Of a stretch of DNA of 25,600 nucleotides, positions 11,501 through 20,440 are shown piece after piece. The stretch lies in NCBI GenBank assembly GCA_022579005.1, contig MU401472.1, forward strand, positions 279,766-305,365. The letters are read 5' to 3'. This DNA comes from Poronia punctata. Taxonomy: Eukaryota; Ascomycota; Sordariomycetes; Xylariales; Xylariaceae. The position numbers and the translations under genes are program-made. Each line of letters begins with the position of its first letter. Positions within the stretch are counted from its first letter, which is position 1. The notes beneath the pieces were generated by a model. That model ran no database searches, was not told where the DNA came from, and saw nothing but the letters and a program-made list of their open reading frames with translations.

Positions 11501-12303
11501 TTGTTAAAGGTTTAAAGTTTAATAAAAAATTGTTTTTAAATAGACTTTTGCTGTTAATAAATAAGTTAGTAAGAAAATAAATGTATATATTAATAAAAGT
11601 AGTTTATTAATTAAAGTACTTTTTTAATAGGTAAAAAGCTTAGTAAAGCAAGTAATGTTAAAAAAGTAGCTACGTATAAGGAAAAAGGCGCGTTAAAAAT
11701 AAATTTTAGTTTATTATTAAATATAATAATAAAAGCTTAAAAAAAATAGTTTAAACGTATAAGTTTTTAAAAAATAATTTAGTAACGTAACGCTTAATAG
11801 TAGATTTTTTAAGTAATAAAAATATTTAATAAAGCTTATTAGCTAAAGTAGTAGTTAGTATAACTAAAAAAAGTAAAGGTAACTAAGAAAATTGTAAGTT
11901 AAAAGAAATAAAAATAAAAGTAGCAAAATCTTTATTACTTATAAGCTTTTAAGGTTTTAGATTAAAACTAGCATTGTTTTTAAATAAAAATTTGTTTAAG
12001 CTATTGTTAAATAATTTTTTAAATTTTAATTTATTAAAGTTTTTAAATTTAAAGTTTTTTAAAAAAGATTTTTTTTTATTAAAAGACTGTGCTTAAGTAA
12101 TTAGTATAGTAATTAAAAGCTAAAGGGCTTAGTTGCAAAAGTAGTTATTGCTAATAACTAAAGTTAAAAAAAAAAGGCGTTACTAGTAATAGTTTTAGTA
12201 AAAAATTTTAAAAATATAAATAATAAGTAAAATAAAAAACTAAAGTCTTGTAACTTAGGCTAAATAGGTTAAAGTTTTTTTTTATAAAAAATATAAAATT
12301 ATT
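5554..12303. pseudogene. RIP-destroyed retrotransposon interior (gag-pol relic)
   Basis: This interval must once have encoded the retrotransposon polyproteins because intact-length LTRs bracket it. The sequence shows only dense TAA and TAG codons in every frame. Some patches keep more G and C, for example near 8035-8070 and 11430-11490 with GG and CG words, so mutation is uneven. I could not place reverse transcriptase or integrase motifs by eye; assigning the interior to gag-pol rests on element structure alone. Confidence 0.8.
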
Positions 12304-12631
12304 TATAATAAAAGGCTTAATATAGCAACTTAAAAGTAGGAATAGCTTTAATTTAATTTAATAATTTTATATGTGCTAAAAGGGTTTATAAGGAAAAAGT
12401 CCTTTTTTAAGCCTTTAAAGGAATATAAGTTTATTTATCTTTATTTTTAGCCGGAGATTGGCAGTCCTTATTTTTTTTATGCAAAGGGAGTCCGCACCTT
12501 GTATTTGCAAGTGCATGCAACATAGAACTAATAAGTTAATCCTATCTAACCCCTTTATCTAAGGGAACTGTCCCCGACACCTATAGCCTTCTGATTAGCT
12601 AGGTCCTATCACCTGAACGTCCTGTGTAACA
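12304..12631. repeat. Right LTR (328 bp)
   Basis: It begins TATAATAAAAGG (mutated from TGTAACAAGGGG) and ends GTGTAACA. The inner 135 bp carry the element's hypermutation; from about 12439 outward it keeps nearly all C and G, for example CCGGAGATTGGC, TGCATGC and TGTCCCCGACACC. It therefore preserves the near-original sequence of the distal LTR half. Confidence 0.95.
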
Positions 12632-12636
12632 TACGG
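12632..12636. repeat. Right target-site duplication (tacgg)
   Basis: Directly follows the last base of the right LTR and matches tacag at 5221-5225 except for one G/A transition. Confidence 0.8.
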
Positions 12637-12819
12637 CTATTTATTTCAGGGGCAGTGACTGATATACAGGACAAGCACCGCTAATAAATCCACGATAGTA
12701 CGCCTATCATTCTCTTCCACTGAAACTAAATTTTGCTTTCAGTGGGTGGTCTATAAGTTTGCATGTTAGAAACCAGACCCTGCGCGTGGGGGGAGGAGAG
12801 TGGGGCGGCTTCAACTTAC

Positions 12820-14280
12820 TCACTTGAAATTGTTCTTCATTTCTCGTAGAGCAGCCATCACTTCGACCGGGTCCGTCTTTCCTGTAGCCTTTTGGATCTC
12901 GGGGTCCTACAAAATACGTTAGTCGTGAGCAAAAATCGAGGCGAATTATAAACTTACCTCGACCTTCATAAAGACGTTATGTTGCTAGAAAGAAAGGAAA
13001 TATCAGCTTTACTTGAATCTCGAGGGGAGATGTCTTCCTCCCTTTCCGATATATCAAATGAGCATACCTTTTCATCGCCAATTGTAAACTTTCCCTGCGT
13101 CTCCTGGTTCTCCTCAGCAAACGCCTGGAGCTTCTGGACTGCCGCGTTCTGAAGCACCGAGATGCCGAACTTGACGTTCGCCTTGGTATATTCATGCCCG
13201 GGCTGCCAGTTACGTCAGCGATGTGTATACTCATCGAGCATGTCCCACATGTGCAGAAAACCGGAGTCGAGACTTACGTAGACGACAGTGTCATCAGGCA
13301 GAGAGCCGAGTGTCTTGTTCAAAGCAGTGTGCATCTCCTCTGCGTTACCTTCAAAGAATCTCCCGCAACCTAAGGTAACAAGCAGTTTAGTTACGGCCCG
13401 TGTCTACTGCCAAGGAGTACAAGAAATAAAGATGTACCCACCACCGTGGAATAGTGTGTCGCCGGTAAAGACGACCTTCTCATCGCCATCTTGCATAAAC
13501 CAGCATATGCTGTCCTGAGTATGGCACGGGGTATAGAGCCCCTTCACAGCGATGCTGCCAATGCTCCAGGATTCGCCATTCCCAGGCGTTTTAGTGACGA
13601 CTTCGCAGTCCTTGCCGCCGATGACGGGAAGACTGGGTGTGCCAAGCTCGGCCAACTGTTTATCCCCAACGTATTCTTAGCTGGTGCTTGAGACGGTAGT
13701 AGATCAAGGGTACTTACCAACTTCTTGTTGCCACCAGCATGGTCCCAGTGGCTGCAGAAATGATCAGCAGACAATATCAAGGTGTGATGTCGGCCGACAA
13801 AATCGAAACTTACTGGTGTGTATTGACAATAGCCTTGAGGTTGATCTTACCCGACTGGATAGCCTCTTTCAACACGGGGGCAACCCTGCAACTTACATGT
13901 CAGTGGGTTCTAGAAAACTTGGACGTCTAGCAACTTACTCCTCGGGGTTTGCTGGATCAATGATGACAGCATCCTTGGACTTATCATCGACAACGAGATA
14001 CGCATAGTTATCACTCTTCCCCGTCCCTGTTGGATTGTTGTCATGTTAGTCAACAACTCATGTTGCTTGTTTCTGTATAGAGACGTTTCTCGAGCCTCCT
14101 ATTCTTTCTCTCAAGCCACTCCAACCTTAGCCAAGTCATGGGGGGGTGGGACTCCACCACCACACCACACCACAACCACAAAGCTTCCCCCCACCACCCA
14201 TCTTAACGGGTCCAAAAAAAAAGGAGTCGTAAAGGAGATATTGATAGCAACTCACACATAGGAATCGACTTGACATGCAT
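12820..14280 (-). CDS. glo2: Glyoxalase II (hydroxyacylglutathione hydrolase), nine exons
   Basis: Hydrolyses S-D-lactoylglutathione to D-lactate and glutathione, the second step of methylglyoxal detoxification; a metallo-beta-lactamase-fold enzyme with a binuclear metal centre. Minus-strand exons are 14280-14256, 14026-13939, 13885-13814, 13751-13718, 13655-13442, 13369-13278, 13202-13068, 12984-12958 and 12906-12820: 774 nt, 257 residues, close to the human enzyme's usual length. All eight introns are GT-AG. Metal ligands are present: His61, His63, Asp65 and His66 in THHHWDH, His118 in YTPCHT, Asp139 in TGDT and His178 in PGHEY. The glutathione-binding C-terminal domain is present and ends EMKNNFK. 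There is no targeting peptide ahead of MHVKSIPMW, so it is probably cytosolic. The stop lies 188 bp from the retrotransposon, yet the gene shows no hypermutation. Intron 1 (229 nt) has G/T-rich low complexity. Confidence 0.96.
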
Positions 14281-15364
14281 GGCGCGTGATAGTCCGAGCT
14301 AGATTGTTAAGAACCGCGTCATCAGTCTCCGCATAAAATACTCAAATCGTCTACCTACCACGGAGAAACGCGCGCGCGACACCGAATCACGTCATCTCCC
14401 ATTTTCTTCCCCTCTTCTTCTTCTTCTTCTTCTCGTAGTAGAGGTTGTTTTCCCTAATAAGGGGCCAAAGGGGTCCTCAAAACGCCTGACACATAGGCAA
14501 AAAAAGTTGCAAACGGGGTGATGTAAACTTACTGTCGTGGTTACAGAACGAAATCTCGTGGGGTTGAACGCTAACGGTCGCGCAGCTCTCGCGATCAAAT
14601 TCATTAAGGGATTGGAGGAAAGATCTTTCCGAGTTAAAACTTGTATCGAAAGAGTGGCTAAAAGATGGCGGAAACCGAACTGGACGGCTGACAAATTACG
14701 ATCGCGGCTTCTCTACCACGGCAATAGTAATAGAGCAATACACCAATGTCGCTGCTTAGAGGTTCTTGTCACCATGACGTTACCTTACCTACCCGGTGCG
14801 GGCCGGAAACTGGTGGGGACGTGCATACACATCTGGCCAGCTGCTCCACAACTGACAAGCAGCTGTTTGCACTGTTCCTCCAATGTTCATATTGAGGCAT
14901 GTGATTGTGTACCCCGACCCCTACGTATGGTCAGCTCCTCGCAGTCTGTCACGATATCATCAAGTGGTCGTATACCGACGACATGTAGATAGAAACAGAT
15001 TTCACAGAAGCGCACCGGAAGATGATAGGCTATTCGACATTGGCTTCTCCGTGGCAGGAAAGGCCATCTTCCGCAAATAACGTTCCAGACCCAACTTCAG
15101 CTATGAGTCGCTACATATCCATATTTCTATTAAGAGCACTGGAAGCACAGAGAGCCACTTAAGAAGGTAGCCCTTGCGCCCCATATGAGATCAGAGAACT
15201 TCCAGCATTCCTCTACGCTCAACCGAAAGACTCTTTTAACAGAGGCTTACTCGAGCATTTCAACTGCGATAAAAGCCCTGGGAAGACAATCGCTGAGAAA
15301 TAGAGGATACCCTCGTTTATGTTGTTAGTTAGTCAACAACCTTCGTGAGCATGCTAGCAGGCGT
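14281..15364. other. Intergenic region upstream of glo2 and downstream of las1
   Basis: Both flanking genes are on the minus strand, so this interval holds the glo2 promoter and the las1 3' end. It contains a CTT microsatellite and a CGCGCGCG stretch near 14369. A 151-codon plus-strand frame at 14537-14992 has no recognisable domain, composition or partner exon and is not called. No RNA gene was seen. Confidence 0.6.
14414..14433. repeat. (CTT)n microsatellite
   Basis: Between six and seven CTT units, about 135 bp upstream of the glo2 start codon; on the glo2 coding strand it is a GAA tract, so it lies in the probable promoter or 5' leader. Confidence 0.85.
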
Positions 15365-16872
15365 TCAAACTATCCCTATTGGCCTTGGCGTCCATGTGCC
15401 CTGATATTTCGCCCAGCCTACTGATTGACTCGACGATTCATCTGATATCCCAATTTGGGCATCTACGAGCCTGGCCTCGGTGTCTTGGAGCTTCTCGTTC
15501 AAGGTCTGCAGCTCAACTCTGACAGCGTCCAAGTCTTCTGTTTTCGGAGTCCGAATAACTTCTGGGTTGGCCGTCAATAGTATATCGAGGTTTCCGCCCA
15601 AGACCGTGCGGGAAAGCTGAAGGGCCCTTATGATGACCTTTGGCTCATCCGAAGACTCTGCAATTTCTGCTAGTGTCTGTAACAAAGACGCCTCGTTCCA
15701 AGGACGAAATTGGGCTTGAAGAGCTGCTTTCGTAGTCTCATCCTGCTCACGCAGGTACCTTGTAAGCAACCTAGTTCGCTTGTCCATCGACGCATCTTCC
15801 CCTGGGCTGTTTTCATCCAAGGATGTCAGGTCTTTCCAGTAAAAATCCCAGATCCATACGAGGGCGTTGCTGGCGGCAGATCTTAGCTTCGACAGCGACG
15901 GTAGTTGCTCATGGGTAGCTTGATGCCTAAGCTCGACGAAAGTTGCCGGCAAGCCTATCGTCTTGGCTACCGAGTACATGCTCATTTTGCGAAGCTTGTC
16001 CTGCTGGCCATCTAGGAGTCCGGTCACGAAACTATGGTGAATACGATTAGCGGATCTGTCGTATGCATTACCCTGTTTGGGATGCTCTCGTGTCGGTGGT
16101 AATCATATCATGATCTGATGTGGCATGCCACATCCATGTCTCTTCGCTGTTATGAATAGCACTCTTTCACACTAAATATGACACGGTGCTTTGCGGGAGT
16201 GTTAAATCCGCTACTCGTAGGCATGACTTGATGAACAGCCCGGGAGTTCAGCTCAGCATGCCCCACGAAATGATTGAATGTGGGAATTTGTGGGAAACGT
16301 TTTAGAAAAGGGGCGATAAGGAGGAGCATGATGCCGGAGAGGTGAATGACGCACCGACTAAAGGCAGCTGAATAGGCGGCTCGGATAGCATAAGAGGATG
16401 AGTTAGCCCTGGTTCTGGATTCGTGGAGGTCACTCAGAATGGCGGCGGTCAAGAGGGCCGTCGACTCAATCATGTGGGGGCAGCCACCACGTTGCATCCA
16501 CATGGAGACGCGCGAGACGGCCAGTTGTTGGCGTTTCTCGGCCTCCTGAACCAGAGCGGCATCTTCGTCATCTCCTTCTGCTCGGGGATTGTCAGCCGGG
16601 GGTGTACATGGTTGGTCAGGTGACAAGACGACAGGATGACCTGGTAAACGGCACTGGTTGGGGGTGGTGGTGGGGTGTTTTAAGGTAGGTAAGGTACTGT
16701 GATGGAGGACCGATGGGGCTCTCGTACTGATAGTGTTGGTCCTGGCACTGCTATCGGCATGGATCTTGGCATTGGCGTATGAAGATGGTGGTAATGAGGA
16801 AGGGTAAAATTGCTGCCGGACTCGCAATAACTCCTGCCGGTCCCGCCAGGGCGTGTGGATATACTGCACCAT
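15365..16872 (-). CDS. las1: Las1, HEPN endoribonuclease of ITS2 pre-rRNA processing
   Basis: Las1 cuts the ITS2 spacer of pre-rRNA at the C2 site in complex with the kinase Grc3/Nol9, in the nucleus. Exon 1 is 16872-16355 and exon 2 is 16031-15365, with a 323-nt intron (gtgcgt..catag) whose join gives [13 protein letters not shown]; total 1185 nt, 394 residues. Family marks: the N-terminal [16 protein letters not shown], the [20 protein letters not shown] helix near 121-140, and the HEPN catalytic motif Arg208-His-Gln-Ala-Thr-His213, followed by LPSLSKLR and WIWDFYW. The C-terminus ends in the conserved [11 protein letters not shown]. The stretch at about 26-110, Pro/Thr/Ser-rich then acidic, looks longer than the fungal relatives I recall; it is open throughout but could hide a short intron. 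glo2 lies 1.1 kb downstream on the same strand, with no sign of an operon. Confidence 0.94.
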
Positions 16873-17704
16873 CGTTCCTTGTTAGGGGGGTATCTATCCA
16901 GTATTGGTAGAAGATAGCAGAAGGCTTGGGCTCAGCCGATCGAAACGTCAGCACCTGTTCCTGTTTATTCACTTGGAACCCTTCTGCCCCTTGCGTTGCA
17001 TTGAGTACCTAGGGAGGACGGAGCAAAAAGCTGGATAGGTAGAGGTGGATCATGCGAGAAACGAGAAACGAGATGCTAAAGTACTTAACCTATGTAGGTT
17101 TGGTAGGGTAGCGGCATCCCGCCTCTTGGTACAGTACCTACCTAGATACTCGTACATGTATACATACGTGTATATCCTGCACAATAGTAGGACCGACACG
17201 GGTTTGAGCCAAAAGCGAAATGAATGTCGATGGAGGTTCGCAATCGCTACAACGTACCGACGGCCAAAGTGACCCACAACAGAATACTTCCTATCACAGC
17301 CAGGGATATAGGGAGCAACAAGTATTCCGGCTTGAGCGGTACTGCCTATCAATTCAAATGGCGTGCTCCACCTGAAAGTTCTGTTGACTACAAGCTAGGT
17401 TTATTGGGGTTATGCGCCTAGAGAGGGCAGAGCGTACTAAATGTATGGGCCCAGCATGCTTCAGGTTAGTTGAGTCGTTTCCCGCTCTTGTCACGTACAT
17501 AATGCTCATTCCACGTACTTGTATGCAGATCCAGTTTATGATGAGCTATTATCGTCGTAAAGTCGTACGACTACTTTAGTAGGAGGAGTAGGAGTTGGTC
17601 GACTTTCTACAACAGCAATAAAAGACCTCAAGTATCTAGGTTAACTACTAACTGCAGCAAAATTTTCCTTCTCTTTTACGTGATGAGGTTAGTTGCCCGT
17701 TAGT

Positions 17705-17721
17705 CAGAGAAGGGACAACCA
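17705..17721 (+). repeat. 17-nt string shared with 3697-3713
   Basis: CAGAGAAGGGACAACCA occurs here and at 3697-3713, exactly. A 15-nt string, TTTTAAAATAGAAAT, follows here at 17723-17737 and occurs at 3640-3654 at the first locus, so two exact words are shared in different order. They are possibly remnants of one dispersed element. Confidence 0.6.
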
Positions 17722-18958
17722 ATTTTAAAATAGAAATATACATCAGGCCTGAGCTGCTACCTAATCTAGTATAGGTACCTAGTTAAGATAGCAAAAGGAA
17801 TTAAAAAGCAAAGCCGCAAAACTCCTTTTACTGTCTCTATTACCTTTAAGGGGGGTTTGATGGTTAGTTCATCTTTGGAAATCGAGCTCCAAACTTGAGA
17901 GAATAGGTAAAACAAAATACCGTTCCATTTCAAAGATTGTACGTGCATGTACTTAATTAACCAGCAATTTTTCTATGTTGAGCCACCCTATAATTTTGCT
18001 CAGCCTCGACACAACACAACCGCCCGACAATGTACCTACCGTGCTCGTAAACAATTTCTCTTCCCCGATCTACTTGTACCTAGTAGAGCTTCTTAGAGTT
18101 TAATACGCGCACTCCTTATTAAATAGAACCTGTAAGTAGAATAGCCACGAGGTGGTCCCCACATTCCGCCTAGGCGCGGGACTCGTTATGCCCCGACTCC
18201 ACTTCCGCGTCTCTTTTGTGCGGAACACAGCTGGATGGGAAGGTTCGAGGTGGATTGATTTGATGGATGGACTTACCGGGGAAGTGCCAGAAATGTCCAC
18301 CAACAGGACAGAATGATCCCAGGTCGTGGGGCATCCTTAATCATATACCTAACCTAGCATGCCTAGGTACATACCGGATATAAGCCATAGGGAAGCATTT
18401 GTTAAACGGATCATGTAGATATTACGTGTAGGTACTTGTAATTCCTAGGTTCACCGATTATGCCTTGTAAGTTGAACCCAGGCAAAGTCAAGGTCCGCAT
18501 GTCAGAAAAACAGTACAATAGGTACCCCCATTATTGACAAGTACTACCCTGCAGATGGGTCAGTAGCAATCAACATACTATGTAAGTACTCGTAGATGAT
18601 AGAAATTCCTGGTCATCAAGTTATCACCAGCTCGAAGTTTTTATACGGTCTTATGATGGCCATGCACCGGATCGACGAGAACCTCGCGAGTCACGGGAGG
18701 CCGTGTCGGGTTTTGGTCAACTACTGACTATGTATGACATATAAAACCTCTCAAGTTTGATGGTTTCCCAAGACCTCGGCATCCATCCTATGCACGCGAT
18801 GCAAGAGCCTTGGACTTTGCCTGCTAGTTTTTGCGAGCCTTCGTTTTTCCTAGGTTAAACACCGATCTGATGATGCCTACCACACAAGGTCATATCTGCG
18901 AAGCAGTCCGGGACTAGGACATGACTAGCTACTCCACTACTGCATAGCATTAGCAGGT

Positions 18959-18980
18959 TACAAGTACGTAGGTACTTGTA
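18959..18980. repeat. Perfect 9-bp inverted repeat with 4-nt loop
   Basis: TACAAGTAC, then GTAG, then GTACTTGTA form a perfect hairpin-capable palindrome about 58 bp before the AT block begins. The 13-nt right part, GTAGGTACTTGTA, occurs again at 18428-18440. Confidence 0.85.
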
Positions 18981-19585
18981 GGCGTAAAAGCTTGGGTTGG
19001 TTTATTTTTGTTGTTTGTAGGGCGGGGCCGCGCGTGGTTATTAATAATAAAATGCTTGTATAGTGCTAGGCAAGCTATTTTTAAAATAAAAAGCTTGCTA
19101 CTTTACTTTTAATACTATATTAAAAAATAGCTGCTTTTAATTTTAAATACGTTATAAATTAAAGTGCAAGCACTTTAATTTAAATTTTATATATATAGCG
19201 CTTTTTATTTGCTACTAAAAGCTTATAAGTTAATAAGTTAGCATATTACTAAGTATAAAAAGTATATATTATAAATAAAAACTTTTAATTATAAGTATAT
19301 TAGCTTTATAAACTTTAATAAATTAAGCAAAAAAAAAAAAAATTTTAAATAATAAATAAACAATATTTAAAACTTGCTTAAAATATTACTAATTTTATTT
19401 AAAAAACTTTTAAAAATACTTTAAGCATTTGTTACTATTATAGTAAGCTTTTTAAAGCAGTTACTTTGCTTTTAAAATAAAGTAAAAGTAGTAAAAATAA
19501 TAAGTAAAATGCTAAGTAGTTAGCTAAAGTAAGCAATTTACTATTAAATAATAGCGCATACTTAGTATATATTTTAAAGCATACT

Positions 19586-19633
19586 TATATTAATATTATT
19601 ATATATTAATATTATTATATATTAATATTATTA
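19586..19633. repeat. Three tandem copies of a 16-bp A/T unit
   Basis: TATATTAATATTATTA repeats three times without error, followed by a degenerate fourth copy. The unit contains the near-palindrome TAATATTA. Confidence 0.9.
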
Positions 19634-19919
19634 TATTTTAATATTTTAAAGTAAATATTAAAATTATATATTATTAATTTATTTATTTAAAACTTTAATA
19701 AAGCAATAAGCTTTTTATATATGCTTTTTATTACTATATAGTAGTTAATAAATATTTTTATATTATTAATAAAGTTTTAACTTATAAAAAACAATAAAAA
19801 TAGTTGCTATTAAAGCAATAAATATATTAGTATTTATAGCTTTAAGTATTATAGTAATTTTTTAAAAAGTTATTTTTAAAAGCTAACTAAAAGCAATTAT
19901 TATAAAAAAGGTCTTAGTA

Positions 19920-20130
19920 AGTAGCAAAAATAGCGTAGCAATAAAAAGTGCTTAAAAAAGCAGCAAAAAAAAGGTAAGCAGTTAATAAAGTTAAAAGAAA
20001 AAAAAAGCAATAGCAGTAAAAATAGCAGCAAAAATAGTAAAAAAAAGCAAAGCAAATAGCAAAAACGTAAATAAAAACATAGGCAATAGCAAAAAAAATA
20101 GCAAGAAAAATAGCAAGAAAATATTTAATA
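19920..20130 (+). repeat. A-rich degenerate ATAGCAA-type repeat tract
   Basis: About 200 bp of irregular units such as ATAGCAAAAA, AGCAGCAAAA and ATAGCAAGAAA, with A strongly favoured over T on this strand. This strand asymmetry is unlike the surrounding block and suggests that a purine-rich or simple-repeat region lay here before mutation. Confidence 0.65.
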
Positions 20131-20388
20131 CTATTAAATTATATTTATTATTATTATTATTATTATTTATATTTTAATAATAGTTAAAGTAATTATTGTT
20201 AACTTTTTTATAAACTTTTTTAAAGCTTGCATTTTTATTTTTATTATTGTTTTTATTTTTGTTTTTATTTTATTTTTTAGTTTTAAGCTATTAATTATTT
20301 TTAAAATAATTAAAGTTATTAATATTAAAGTAAGCAACGCTATATAAAAAATAGCTAAGCTTTATAAAAGCTTTATAAAGCATTTTAA

Positions 20389-20392
<4 letters not shown>

Positions 20393-20439
<47 letters not shown>
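20393..20439. repeat. (TTA)n microsatellite, about 15 units
   Basis: A nearly perfect ATT/TTA run inside the AT block; a shorter one of about seven units lies at 20147-20168. Confidence 0.9.

Positions 20440-20440
<1 letters not shown>

Larger units (their letters stand above)
5226..12631. mobile_element. Complete, hypermutated LTR retrotransposon (7.4 kb)
   Basis: Two direct repeats of exactly 328 bp bound a 6750-bp interior, with TG..CA ends (one end mutated to TA) and a 5-bp target duplication. Size fits a Ty3/gypsy- or copia-type element, but the interior (5554-12303) is so A+T-rich and stop-filled that no open frame of 60 codons survives in any frame, so superfamily and orientation cannot be read. 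No primer-binding site is recognisable after the left LTR, and only an A-rich stretch (former polypurine tract?) precedes the right one. Remaining C and G sit mostly in AGCT, GCTT, ACTT and GCAA words. All differences between the LTRs are transitions, the mark of RIP-type mutation of repeats. It is dead as an element. Confidence 0.93.
16873..19037. other. Non-coding region between las1 and the second AT block
   Basis: The right end of this interval's gene side carries the las1 promoter. No frame here resembles a known protein, and none looks spliced into one. It is dense in short words built on AGGTAC/GTACCT (for example near 17134, 17774, 18031, 18077, 18365, 18431, 18521 and 18971) and GTACTTGTA. 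It also holds a 17-nt string shared with 3697-3713. Composition is ordinary until an abrupt change at 19037/19038. Confidence 0.65.

Noticed and set aside
5554..12303. Attempt to read reverse transcriptase or integrase motifs in the interior
   Set aside because: Mutation is so dense that any match would depend on restoring bases by choice; orientation and superfamily were left open.
14537..14992. 151-codon plus-strand open frame between glo2 and las1
   Set aside because: No recognisable domain, signal or partner exon; it overlaps the likely glo2 promoter and has the look of chance openness in GC-balanced DNA.
17045..18303. Several 60-100 codon frames on both strands after las1
   Set aside because: No domain, no splice-compatible neighbours, and they overlap one another; consistent with chance.
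19586..19633. Short tandem units as a CRISPR array
   Set aside because: Contiguous 16-bp A/T units without unique spacers, in a fungal genome.
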